A stretch of 32,577 nt of DNA from Bdellovibrionota bacterium (GTDB lineage Bacteria; Bdellovibrionota; Bdellovibrionia; Bdellovibrionales; JAEYZS01). Position numbers and translations under genes: made by a program. The stretch's first letter is position 1; each line of letters begins with the position of its first letter. Location of the stretch: assembly GCA_963169515.1 (NCBI GenBank), contig CAUJEF010000145.1, positions 1-32,577 on the forward strand, read 5' to 3'. The notes beneath the pieces were generated by a model, which was not told the DNA's origin, ran no database searches, and saw only the letters and a list, made by a program, of their open reading frames with translations. Shown here in pieces: positions 14,732 to 22,929 of the stretch.

Positions 14732-15538
14732 ATGAAAACCGAGCTTAATGTTGCGGTTTTTCAAATGACTTCTTCGAATAACCTTGAATCTAACATCCAG
14801 CAATTTTGGGGGCTTGTTAAAAAAATTAACCACCCGAAAAAGCTGGATTTAATTTCTACCCCTGAGAATACATTTTTCATGCGGCATAATCAGGCGGAAA
14901 AACAACAGACGCTGACCCTGAAACACCAAATTTTTGCAGATCTTGTTGAATACGCACAACGAAATGAAGTGTTCATCCACATCGGGTCAGTTGCACTTCG
15001 TGAAAAAAATGAAGATTACAATGCGACAGTCATCGTAACGCCAGAGGGGCAGATTTTCTCGCCATACCAGAAAATTCATTTGTTCGATATTCAGCTTGAA
15101 AATGAGAAGCCGACTAATGAATCGGACTTATTTGTACACGGAGATAAACCGGGAATTATAGAATATGAAGGTTGGAAAATGGGGTTGAGCATTTGTTATG
15201 ACCTGCGGTTCAGCGAGCTTTACAATCACTATAAAAAGGTCGACGTTATTTTTATTCCAAGCGCATTTTTAGTGCCGACAGGAAGAGCGCATTGGGAGAT
15301 CTTGGTCCGGGCTAGAGCGATCGAGAACCAATGTTTTGTCATCGCGGCGGCACAGGGCGGGAAGCATGGCGACCGTTCAACCTATGGTCACTCGATGGTC
15401 GTAGACCCGTGGGGAGACGTTTTGGGCGAAATAAAAGATGCATCCGAACCGTCTGTTCTTGAGTGCACCCTTGATAAAAGTCGAGTGGCATTTGTTCGTA
15501 AACAAATCCCTATGCATAATCATCGGCGACTTAGGTAA
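14732..15538 (+). CDS. Carbon-nitrogen hydrolase (nitrilase/Nit1 family amidase)
   Basis: 268 residues, the usual length for the family. The Glu-Lys-Cys catalytic triad is visible: E45 in STPENTFF, K114 in PYQKIHLFD and C155 in LSICYDLRF, the last two in the pattern of Nit1 / omega-amidase-like enzymes. Nit1 members hydrolyse deaminated glutathione; this is the best guess, but other small amides are possible. No signal peptide, so cytoplasmic. The start is fixed by a strong GGAGGTGAC. Confidence 0.92.
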   Translation: MKTELNVAVFQMTSSNNLESNIQQFWGLVKKINHPKKLDLISTPENTFFMRHNQAEKQQTLTLKHQIFADLVEYAQRNEVFIHIGSVALREKNEDYNATVIVTPEGQIFSPYQKIHLFDIQLENEKPTNESDLFVHGDKPGIIEYEGWKMGLSICYDLRFSELYNHYKKVDVIFIPSAFLVPTGRAHWEILVRARAIENQCFVIAAAQGGKHGDRSTYGHSMVVDPWGDVLGEIKDASEPSVLECTLDKSRVAFVRKQIPMHNHRRLR

Positions 15539-15592
15539 TCTGGACAATGGGCCGTCTTAGTCTTCAATGAAAAAATGCCGAAATGCTAAGTG

Positions 15593-16051
15593 ATGAAAAT
15601 TATTACAGCTGTTTTGTTATTTTTGGGATCTTGCGCGAACGCACAGGATATATTTGTGCCACCGACGGGATATCAGCCGCCACCAAAAGCCGAAGAGGTT
15701 TTACCAATTGCGCCAATGCGTATTGATGACCGTGCTGAAATGCCGGCTCAGGTTTTTTCGTCTGTAAGCAAAAGCGATCCTTGGGAAAAATATGAACGGG
15801 GAGAAGGGAAAAACTCTAAGAGTACGGTGATGGTGGCCGACAGCAATGCCAAAAAAAGAGTCGCTAAGAGTAAGATCACTTCAAAGCGAAAAGTTGACTC
15901 CAAAAAGAAAGTTGCTAAGCTAAAATCTCAAAAAGGCACATTATCTAAAGGTAAAGTTGCAAATGCAAAAAAAATATCAAAGCGACAGCCTGCTGGGAAG
16001 AAAGCCTCTTCCAAAGGTAAATATAAAGGCAAGAGCAAGAAAAAGAAATAG
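15593..16051 (+). CDS. Exported Lys-rich protein
   Basis: 152 residues from the ATG at 15593; a GTG at 15590 is in frame. Signal MKIITAVLLFLGSCANA is followed by a Pro-rich part (VPPTGYQPPPK) and then, from about residue 85, a tail that is mainly Lys/Ser/Ala/Gly with repeats of the KxVAK kind. Such a highly basic tail could bind nucleic acid, peptidoglycan or LPS. The ribosome site is poor. Family not recognised. Its last 89 nt may overlap the next gene in another frame. Confidence 0.65.
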   Translation: MKIITAVLLFLGSCANAQDIFVPPTGYQPPPKAEEVLPIAPMRIDDRAEMPAQVFSSVSKSDPWEKYERGEGKNSKSTVMVADSNAKKRVAKSKITSKRKVDSKKKVAKLKSQKGTLSKGKVANAKKISKRQPAGKKASSKGKYKGKSKKKK

Positions 16052-16367
16052 CTTGTTCTTTCTTTTCCTGATTTTAATTGCAATTCCATGTTTTGCGCAA
16101 ACAAGAAAAAATGATTCTCGCAAAGTTGAAATAATAAAACGTCAAATTGAATTGCCAAGGGTGGATAAGCTGAGTGCAAAGCCAGACTATTCTTCAAGCA
16201 AATCGTTGAATGAAGAACCTTTGCAAGTACAAAAAGATTTGAATTTCCCACAGCGCTCAGGCAGCATTTTTTCAATTCAGAAAAAAGTTTTAAAGGAAAT
16301 TGGCGTGTCAGACACGCAGATCAACTCTACTGATACAGACGATGCCGACGATCACGCTATGGATTAA
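15963..16367 (+). CDS. Small exported protein; start uncertain
   Basis: The sure part is SLFFLFLILIAIPCFA, a signal peptide, followed by a mature protein of about 90 residues (QTRKNDSRKVEIIKRQIELP ... DDADDHAMD) with an acidic end. Two starts are possible: ATG 15963 (134 residues), which gives the signal a basic n-region (KARARKR) but overlaps the preceding gene by 89 nt; or TTG 16053, 1 nt after that gene's stop, which lacks positive charges. It ends 11 nt inside the convergent rdgB. Family not recognised. Confidence 0.55.
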   Translation: MQKKYQSDSLLGRKPLPKVNIKARARKRNSLFFLFLILIAIPCFAQTRKNDSRKVEIIKRQIELPRVDKLSAKPDYSSSKSLNEEPLQVQKDLNFPQRSGSIFSIQKKVLKEIGVSDTQINSTDTDDADDHAMD

Positions 16368-16938
16368 TCACCCGAATAAACTGCTGAATTGCAGCTCCGC
16401 GATGAGAAATTTTATTTTTTTCGGCCATATCCATTTCAGCAGTTGTTTTTGTATGACCATCGGGGATAAAGACGTTATCGTAACCGAAGCCGTTGGTGCC
16501 CCGGATGTCTTTTGAGATTGTACCTTTCAGAACACCTTCAAATACGTATTCTTTTCCCGCGGGATCATAAGCAACAATCACGCATTTAAATTGGGCTCTT
16601 CGATTTGTTGCCGATCGCATATCGATCATTTTTAGTAATTTTGCGGTGTTTTCTACGTCGCGGGCGTTGGGCCCAGCATATCGAGCCGAATGGACGCCTG
16701 GCAGGTGATTGAGGCCTTCGCATTCAATACCAGAATCATCTGCGATCACCCAGCTTTCGTTTTTAATTGCACGAAGGGCTTTTGCCTTGATGCGTGCATT
16801 GTCGGAAAAGGTTTTGCCTGTTTCGGGTGGCATTGTAATGCCCGGAATATCATTGATGGACTTTACGGTTGCAAACGACAATAGACGTTCAAATTCTTTC
16901 AGTTTTCCTTGGTTGCCAGTTGCGATCCAGATTTCCAA
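16357..16938 (-). CDS. rdgB: XTP/dITP diphosphatase (non-canonical purine NTPase)
   Basis: 193 residues from a TTG at 16938 with GGAG 6 nt upstream; the longer frame to 17007 would run back into rph, and E. coli RdgB is 197 residues. It opens EIWIATGNQGKLKEFERLL, then has IADDSGIECEGLNHLPGVHS and NGFGYDNVFIPDG, all diagnostic of the Ham1 family. It hydrolyses ITP, dITP and XTP to monophosphates, keeping deaminated purines out of DNA. It follows rph by 11 nt in the amidase-rph-rdgB operon, a common order for rph-rdgB. Confidence 0.95.
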   Translation of the reverse strand: MEIWIATGNQGKLKEFERLLSFATVKSINDIPGITMPPETGKTFSDNARIKAKALRAIKNESWVIADDSGIECEGLNHLPGVHSARYAGPNARDVENTAKLLKMIDMRSATNRRAQFKCVIVAYDPAGKEYVFEGVLKGTISKDIRGTNGFGYDNVFIPDGHTKTTAEMDMAEKNKISHRGAAIQQFIRVINP

Positions 16939-16949
16939 AATTTCTCCGA

Positions 16950-17669
16950 TTAAAATTTTAAGATCGAATTTAAAATTTCTTTTTGTACAGCGAATAGTGA
17001 TCTGCAACCCAAGAGCGCATGGTCAGTCATTTGATCCATCTGCGTTTTTGTAAATGCCCCTTTTTCTGCTGTCCCTTGAATTTCTACAAAATGCCCTGAC
17101 CCCATAACAACAAAGTTCATATCCACATCTACGCTTGAATCTTCTTGGTAATCCAAATCCAAGAGGATTTGCCCTTCACGCATTCCTACGCTCACGGCTG
17201 CGACGTAATCCTTGATGGGCATTTTTGAAATGATGTTTTGATCAATCAATTTTTGCAAGGCCAGTGTCAACGCGACGAAACCACCGGTAATTGATGCCGT
17301 GCGAGTGCCCCCATCGGCTTTGATTACATCACAATCCACCATGATAGAAATATCTGCCATTTGGTTTAAATTTGTGATCGATCGTAGCGAGCGTCCGATT
17401 AATCGGGAGATTTCTTGTGTGCGCCCGCCAGTAGCGGCCTTGTCACGTTTGATTCTTTGATGTGTCGATCTAGGCAGCATTCCATATTCAGCGGTTACCC
17501 AGCCTTGCTTTGTTCCATAAAGCCATTTGGGTATATTTTCTTCAACGGAGGCAGTGCAAATTACGCGTGTCTGCCCAAATTCGACAAGGACGCTGCCTTC
17601 TGCATGGGAAATAAAATTGGGAGTGATTCTTACCGGTCTTAGCTGGTCGTTGTTTCGATCTGTACGCAC
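16950..17669 (-). CDS. rph: Ribonuclease PH
   Basis: 239 residues, full family length. Signatures include MRTDRNNDQLRPV at the start (initiated by GTG behind GGAGG), YGMLPRSTHQR, DCDVIKADGGTRTASI and MNFVVMGSGHFVEIQGT. It removes nucleotides from tRNA 3' ends phosphorolytically in the cytoplasm. It starts 12 nt after the amidase stop, and rdgB follows it. Confidence 0.97.
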   Translation of the reverse strand: MRTDRNNDQLRPVRITPNFISHAEGSVLVEFGQTRVICTASVEENIPKWLYGTKQGWVTAEYGMLPRSTHQRIKRDKAATGGRTQEISRLIGRSLRSITNLNQMADISIMVDCDVIKADGGTRTASITGGFVALTLALQKLIDQNIISKMPIKDYVAAVSVGMREGQILLDLDYQEDSSVDVDMNFVVMGSGHFVEIQGTAEKGAFTKTQMDQMTDHALLGCRSLFAVQKEILNSILKF

Positions 17670-17681
17670 ATGGCCTCCGCG

Positions 17682-18422
17682 TTAGCGGCCAATATCCGTT
17701 AAGAAGCTATTTTTGTCCATTTTTTCTTTAAAATTTTTGATTCCTTTGGCCAGAACGGCAACAATACTTTTCTGGCCCTGGCGATCTTGCATCCATTTGC
17801 GTTCTTTCTTGTTGGAAATAAAACCCAACTCTACAAGTACTGATGGCATTGGAACATTGACAAGGACGTGAAAAGATTCTTGTTTAATTGGCCGATTGCG
17901 AACCTTCAGTTCTTGGCTCCAGTTTTTTTGAATAAAATCCGCAAATATTTGACTTCGATAACTGTCGCTGGTGCGTTTTAAATCGTGAATGATGGCAATG
18001 ACGTCATTTCGTCCAATTTTCTCTTCATTATTTGCTAAAAATAGGTTTTCGTCGTCGATGGACATCTGCGTTTGGAAATAGAACTCGGCCCCGCTCGCGT
18101 GGGGATCGCTCGAGCTATTTGTATGAATACTTAAAAAAAGATCTCCATTTGTTTTTTGAGCATTTTGGGATCTGCTTGAAAGGGATACGATTTCATCCCG
18201 CTCACGAGTTAGACTTACTTGATAATCGCTATCTTTGCTAAGCTCATCAGCCAGAAGGTGTGCGATTTCTAAGGTGATGTCAGATTCTCGAACACCCTCA
18301 CGGGTAGCCCCATGATCCGTGCCCCCATGGCCTGGGTCGATTACGATATGAAATGCAAACGTATTGCTTGCGAATATTGTTAAAGCTATGAAAAGACACC
18401 AAATTTGTTTTTTCCAGCTCAT
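17682..18422 (-). CDS. N-acetylmuramoyl-L-alanine amidase (Amidase_3)
   Basis: 246 residues from the ATG at 18422, giving signal peptide MSWKKQIWCLFIALTIFASN; the frame upstream to 18455 overlaps the divergent gene. Zinc ligands of the family are visible: H32 in DPGHGGTD, E46 in VRESDITLE and H100 in LFLSIHTNSS, with catalytic E198 in SVLVELGF. It cleaves the amide between MurNAc and the stem peptide in the periplasm. There is no AMIN or SPOR domain, so targeting is unclear. It heads the operon with rph and rdgB. In a predatory bacterium such an amidase may serve in its own division or in prey wall remodelling. Confidence 0.93.
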   Translation of the reverse strand: MSWKKQIWCLFIALTIFASNTFAFHIVIDPGHGGTDHGATREGVRESDITLEIAHLLADELSKDSDYQVSLTRERDEIVSLSSRSQNAQKTNGDLFLSIHTNSSSDPHASGAEFYFQTQMSIDDENLFLANNEEKIGRNDVIAIIHDLKRTSDSYRSQIFADFIQKNWSQELKVRNRPIKQESFHVLVNVPMPSVLVELGFISNKKERKWMQDRQGQKSIVAVLAKGIKNFKEKMDKNSFLTDIGR

Positions 18423-18518
18423 GGTTATATTTTCGATATTTACCTGAAATTCCACAAGGTTCGCAAAGTGGATCTAAATAAAAGTCATAGGCAAAAATTT
18501 CCATTTTCTATTCGTTTG

Positions 18519-18537
18519 GGATGTGGCATACACATCC
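18519..18537 (+). other. Hairpin just before the rlmL-like start
   Basis: GGATGTG and CACATCC form a perfect 7-bp stem with a 5-nt loop, ending 5 nt before the ATG at 18543, where the ribosome site would be. It could limit initiation. Confidence 0.35.
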
Positions 18538-18542
18538 GACGT

Positions 18543-19670
18543 ATGAAAATTATAGTGATGACGTCTCGCGGTCTGGAAGACGCTCTTTTTGATGAGCTTA
18601 AGGACCTCGGGATAGCAAATCCCCTAAAAGGTCGGGGTTACATGGTGTTCGATGGCACTTGGAAAGATTGTTTCCATGTGAACCTCAATTCGCGGATTGC
18701 GACTCGCGTACTTTGGAATATTTTAAATTTTCGGGCTAAAAATCCTGTCGAGCTTTATAATCAGATAAAGGCTCACGACTTTACCCAATATATCAACCCG
18801 GATCAAGCGCTTGCCGTGGAAACGCATTCTCGAAGCGACCTTTTTACTGATTCTCGATTTGTTTCATTGAAGACAAAAGACGCAATCGTTGACCAGTTCC
18901 GAGAGAAATTTGAAATTCGTCCGGATGTTGATAAAAAAAATCCAGATTTGCATTTATTTATACGCGTGACGGATACAGAGTTCGAAGTGAGCATTAATAC
19001 TTCGGGCGACAGCTTATTTAAACGCGGTTATCGGGTTGAAACTGTTTTTGCACCAATGAAAGAACATTTGGCGGCGGGGCTTATTCGATACTCGGGTTGG
19101 AATCGCGAGATTCCCATTGTGGATCCAATGTGCGGGTCGGGTACGATTTTAATTGAGGCTGCGTTGCAAAAGTTAAATATTCCGCCGGGCAGTGGGCGTA
19201 AAAAATTTGGGTTTGAAAAATTAAAAACTTTCGACCGCTCATTGTGGGAAGAGGTTACTGGTAATTCCATGAAAGAAGAATTGTCAGAAATTCCTTTCAA
19301 ATTTTATGGCTATGACATTGACCGCAAGGCTATCTTGGCCGCTAAGGTAAATGCAGAAGAAGCGGGACTGGGTGAGCATATATTTTTTAAACGGCTGGCA
19401 ATTCAGGAACTCGAACCACCGACCGAGCATGGTATGTTGATTCTTAATCCGCCATACGGTGAGCGTTTGGACAATGACGAAAATCTTAGGGATGTTTACC
19501 GTGATCTCGGGTATGTGTTAAAAAATCGCTTTAAAGGTTGGACGTGTTGGGTAATGTCAGGACATCAAGAGCTTGCGACGTATATCGGTTTAAAATCGTC
19601 TCGCAAAATCCCTGTTTGGAACGGTCCAATTGAATGTCGCTTCTTAAAGTACGAAGTGCATTCAGTATAG
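18543..19670 (+). CDS. rlmL: THUMP-domain 23S rRNA guanine-N2 methyltransferase (RlmL-like)
   Basis: 375 residues from the ATG at 18543; the frame is open to 18405 but without support. An N-terminal THUMP RNA-binding region (about 45-155) is followed by a Rossmann methyltransferase: SAM motif VDPMCGSGTILIEA (193-206), acidic YGYDID (255-260) and catalytic NPPYGERL (302-309). The family makes m2G2445 in 23S rRNA. Unlike the fused E. coli RlmKL of about 700 residues, this is the single-domain form, as in Bacillus. No clear Shine-Dalgarno; a hairpin fills the space. Confidence 0.9.
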   Translation: MKIIVMTSRGLEDALFDELKDLGIANPLKGRGYMVFDGTWKDCFHVNLNSRIATRVLWNILNFRAKNPVELYNQIKAHDFTQYINPDQALAVETHSRSDLFTDSRFVSLKTKDAIVDQFREKFEIRPDVDKKNPDLHLFIRVTDTEFEVSINTSGDSLFKRGYRVETVFAPMKEHLAAGLIRYSGWNREIPIVDPMCGSGTILIEAALQKLNIPPGSGRKKFGFEKLKTFDRSLWEEVTGNSMKEELSEIPFKFYGYDIDRKAILAAKVNAEEAGLGEHIFFKRLAIQELEPPTEHGMLILNPPYGERLDNDENLRDVYRDLGYVLKNRFKGWTCWVMSGHQELATYIGLKSSRKIPVWNGPIECRFLKYEVHSV

Positions 19671-19737
19671 CCCAACATATATTGATCAGTTATAGATAAT
19701 TATTGCCGGGCACATGGTCTGCGCGTAACATGGTTGT

Positions 19738-20145
19738 ATGAAAATACCCGACAGAGTTCAAAAAGCTTACAGGAAAGCAAAGTTAGTAATCAAAAATGCA
19801 TACGCCCCCCATTCCCGTTTCAAGGTCGGAGCTTGTCTTGTCGATACTAAGGGCAAGCTATACACTGGGTGTAATGTTGAAAATTCAGCATTTGGATCAA
19901 CCATTTGTGCCGAGCGATTCGCAATTGGAAAAGCGGTGAGCGAAGGCAGTCGAAAATTCACAGATATATTGATTCTAGTTGAAGAAAGTAAAGCGTCGTA
20001 TCCGTGTGGAGCTTGTCGACAGGTTTTGGGTGAGTTCATGAAGTCAAACGCAAAAATTTGGGTAGCGACCCAAAAAGAAATTACAGATGTAAAAAAAATG
20101 GGTGATCTATTACCAAATGCTTACGGTCCCCGGAGGTTTAAGTAA
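19738..20145 (+). CDS. cdd: Cytidine deaminase
   Basis: 135 residues. The zinc site C57-A-E59 (STICAERFAIG) and PCGACRQ (C90, C93) place it in the homotetrameric cytidine deaminase family, with the N-terminal YAPHSRFKVGA substrate region. It deaminates cytidine and deoxycytidine for pyrimidine salvage. The 44-residue ORF overlaps its stop by 1 nt. Confidence 0.96.
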   Translation: MKIPDRVQKAYRKAKLVIKNAYAPHSRFKVGACLVDTKGKLYTGCNVENSAFGSTICAERFAIGKAVSEGSRKFTDILILVEESKASYPCGACRQVLGEFMKSNAKIWVATQKEITDVKKMGDLLPNAYGPRRFK

Positions 20146-20279
20146 TGTCTGAAGACAAAACCGTCCGCTGGAAAGAAATGAATTGGAAAGAGCGACTAAA
20201 GTTCGTTCTGGGCGTGTTAATGGGCATAACTGTAAAGTATTATGATGATAAGCCCATCAAAAAAGAAGGGGACCGGTGA
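20145..20279 (+). CDS. 44-residue protein coupled to cdd
   Basis: A 44-codon ORF, MSEDKTVRWKEMNWKERLKF..., ends KPIKKEGDR. It has GGAGG 8 nt before its ATG, inside the end of cdd, and shares one nucleotide with the cdd stop (TAATG), so translation is probably real. A weakly hydrophobic stretch (FVLGVLMGITV) in the middle may contact the membrane; both ends are charged. The stop is 1 nt from the convergent metG stop. Family not recognised. Confidence 0.65.
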   Translation: MSEDKTVRWKEMNWKERLKFVLGVLMGITVKYYDDKPIKKEGDR

Positions 20280-20280
20280 C

Positions 20281-21810
20281 CTAATCTTTAGTTTCTATCC
20301 TTGGAAATAATGGGTCACCTTTTTGGATCGCGGTCCCAGGCTTCAGGGCGCCCCATTTGCGGGCATCGTCGATTTCGAGTTCTTTATCCCAGCCCATACG
20401 GGTCAGAATTGCCTCCGTTTTTTGGGGCATTACGGGCGACAAGAGAATCGCAGAGATTCGAACCGCCTCAAGGCTATGGTACAAGCTTTCACCCGCGGCA
20501 GCTAAATTAGTTTTTGCGGATTTCCACGGAGCTGTCTCTTCAAGATACTTATTTGCTTCGTTTAATAAATCCACAATATGTCCGATAGCAAGATTTGGCG
20601 CCATTTTTTTAATTTCTGCTTTTACTTTGTCCGCCGTACCCATTCCGGTTTGAACTAAGCGCTTTGTTGCTTCGATATTTTGAGTATTTGCTGGAACTGA
20701 TCCATTGAAGTATTTTGTAATTAGCTGGGTCGTTCTGCTGAACAAATTTCCTAAATTATTTGCAAGCTCTGTATTCACGCGTGAAATCACAAGATCTTCT
20801 GAGAATTGGGCATCGTTACCCAAATGAATGTCACGGGTGAAAAAGTAACGAAGTCCATCTACGCCAACGACGTCCTTCATATCCAAGGGACTTATGGCCT
20901 TTCCCTTGGATTTGCTCATCTTTTCGTTTTCCTTTGTAAGCCACCATCCGTGTGCAAAAATCATTTTTGGAAGTGGCAGACCCAAAGCCATAAGCATCGT
21001 TGGCCAGTAAATGGAGTGGGTAATTAAAATATCTTTCCCAATCAAATGGACTGCGTCGGGCCAAAGTTCATTGAATTGATGTTCCTTGCCTTTTTGTTTT
21101 AGACCGATGCCGCTCACATAGTTGATAAGCGCATCAAACCAAACATACGTGACATAATCTCTGTCAAATGGGATTTCAATGCCCCAACTTAAGCGGGCCT
21201 TGGGGCGACTGATGCACAGATCTTCAAGTGGCTTTGCAAGGAAACCAAGAACTTCGTTTTTCCTGTAATCAGGCTGTATGAATGTTGGATTTTTATGAAT
21301 ATATTCGATCAACTGTTTTTGGTATTTTGACATTTTGAAGAAATAATTTTTTTCTTTTACGCGCTGGACTTCGTTTCCTTGCGGTGACTTTCCGTTCACC
21401 AGATCCTTTTCTGTGTAAAAAACCTCTTCGCTGACGGCATACCACCCTTCGTATTCCTGGATGTAAATGTCGCCTTTTTCGTGCAACTCTGTAAGACAGT
21501 CCTGGACGACTTTTTTATGGAATCCCATGGTTGTGCGAATAAAAAAATTATAATCAATTTCAAGTTCTTTCCAAATGTTTTCAAACCGTTTCGAAAGTTC
21601 GTCACAGTGCTGTTGCGGGGGAACTCCACGTGCGGCAGCAGCACGCTCCACTTTTTGTCCATGCTCGTCTGTTCCGGTAAGAAAAAATGTTTGCTCTTTG
21701 AAAAGCTTATGATAGCGGGTCAGTACATCGGCTACAATTGTTGTGTAGGCATGGCCGATATGTGGGACGTCGTTGACATAATAGATCGGCGTTGTGATGT
21801 AAAAACTCAT
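20281..21810 (-). CDS. metG: Methionyl-tRNA synthetase
   Basis: 509 residues. Class I signatures HIGH (17-20) and KMSKS (297-301), GTDEHGQK (46-53) and the anticodon-binding helical region at the end are present. The connective peptide has no Cys4 zinc knuckle, and there is no C-terminal tRNA-binding (EMAP) dimer domain, so it is the short, zinc-free type. Its start overlaps the lpxD stop by 4 nt, an unusual pairing that implies joint expression. Confidence 0.97.
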   Translation of the reverse strand: MSFYITTPIYYVNDVPHIGHAYTTIVADVLTRYHKLFKEQTFFLTGTDEHGQKVERAAAARGVPPQQHCDELSKRFENIWKELEIDYNFFIRTTMGFHKKVVQDCLTELHEKGDIYIQEYEGWYAVSEEVFYTEKDLVNGKSPQGNEVQRVKEKNYFFKMSKYQKQLIEYIHKNPTFIQPDYRKNEVLGFLAKPLEDLCISRPKARLSWGIEIPFDRDYVTYVWFDALINYVSGIGLKQKGKEHQFNELWPDAVHLIGKDILITHSIYWPTMLMALGLPLPKMIFAHGWWLTKENEKMSKSKGKAISPLDMKDVVGVDGLRYFFTRDIHLGNDAQFSEDLVISRVNTELANNLGNLFSRTTQLITKYFNGSVPANTQNIEATKRLVQTGMGTADKVKAEIKKMAPNLAIGHIVDLLNEANKYLEETAPWKSAKTNLAAAGESLYHSLEAVRISAILLSPVMPQKTEAILTRMGWDKELEIDDARKWGALKPGTAIQKGDPLFPRIETKD

Positions 21811-22874
21811 TGGTTTTCATCGTCCTTTAGGCCGAGATGTTTCATTATTTGTTTAATCTGCCTGCGTATGCGTGGAAGGTGTCCCATGCTCGCAGTTGAT
21901 TTAAAGTGTTCTTTTAGGGGCAACAACGGGTAGCCGCCATAGGCGCCTGGTTTTGTAATGTCGCTCAGGACGGCTGCGCGGCCGCCCAAATGAACGTGAT
22001 CTGTAATTTTCAAATGTCCAGATATTGATGCGTGTCCACCGTAAACATTGTGGTCCCCAATTTCAGTTGAGCCGGCGAAAACGATACCCGAAACAAAAAG
22101 GCCGTGTTTACCAATCTTGCAATTGTGACCAACATGAACCATATTATCAATCTTGGTTCCTTCCTTGATTCGAGTTTCTTTAAATGTCGCACGGTCGATT
22201 GTGCAATTTGCTCCGATAAAGACCTTGTCTTCCAAAACGACAATTCCGCGTTGTGGGATACGGTGGTGCTGGCCCTTTTCATCTGTCGCAAAGCCGAACC
22301 CTTCGCTTCCAATTGTAGAGTTGGGCTTGATTTCGCAATTGTTGCCAATACGACAGCCAGAGCCCACAAAGACCAGCGGAAGAATTCTTGTGTTTGATCC
22401 AATGGTCACATTGGATTCGATAACCGAATTTGAACCAATCCAGGCGTTATCGCCTATGGTGACATTGTCGCCGGTTACAACATGAGCGTCGACTTTGGCA
22501 GATTTGGAAATTTTATTGTTTTTCCCAATTGTCGCGGTTGGGTGGATAGATTTTTCCTGAGGCGAGTACAATGGAAAAAATGTCTGAGCCGTCAAGGCCA
22601 ATGCCAGCTGTACGTTCTTGGAAACAAGCAAGGTTTTTGTGGTCTTTGATTCCACGGCTTTTTTGAATAAATCAGGGGTCAAAACGATAGCAGCTGCGTC
22701 ACTTTTCAAGGCTACCTCAAATAATTTTAGACTTGCCACAAACAGGAGAGAGTTTGGCTTTCCGTCTTCAGCGGGCGCTATATCGTCGATTTTTACGTTT
22801 GGATCGCCGTGAATTTCCCCAAATATCTGAGGGTTGGCCTTGGAAATTTCTAAACAGGTAATTGACGTAGACAT
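21807..22874 (-). CDS. lpxD: UDP-3-O-(3-hydroxyacyl)glucosamine N-acyltransferase
   Basis: 355 residues. The N-terminal uridine-binding domain is followed from about residue 110 by the hexapeptide left-handed beta-helix (IG.N..I repeats), with catalytic His250 in MVHVGHN and a helical end. It adds the second 3-hydroxy acyl chain in lipid A synthesis, using acyl-ACP, in the cytoplasm. Here it is not with lpxA, fabZ or lpxB but with metG. The AGGA before the ATG is too close to be a normal ribosome site. Confidence 0.96.
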   Translation of the reverse strand: MSTSITCLEISKANPQIFGEIHGDPNVKIDDIAPAEDGKPNSLLFVASLKLFEVALKSDAAAIVLTPDLFKKAVESKTTKTLLVSKNVQLALALTAQTFFPLYSPQEKSIHPTATIGKNNKISKSAKVDAHVVTGDNVTIGDNAWIGSNSVIESNVTIGSNTRILPLVFVGSGCRIGNNCEIKPNSTIGSEGFGFATDEKGQHHRIPQRGIVVLEDKVFIGANCTIDRATFKETRIKEGTKIDNMVHVGHNCKIGKHGLFVSGIVFAGSTEIGDHNVYGGHASISGHLKITDHVHLGGRAAVLSDITKPGAYGGYPLLPLKEHFKSTASMGHLPRIRRQIKQIMKHLGLKDDENQ

Positions 22875-22929
22875 TCCTATTTTTTATGGCATATACAAGT
22901 TTTGTACAATAGTTTTCACCGGAGGTGAT

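Noticed and set aside
16939-17007. N-terminal extension of rdgB
   Set aside because: It overlaps rph, lacks family similarity, and the TTG at 16938 has a good ribosome site and gives the expected length.
18405-18542. N-terminal extension of the rlmL-like protein
   Set aside because: It overlaps the divergent amidase start, and homologues start at MKIIVMTSRG-like sequence.
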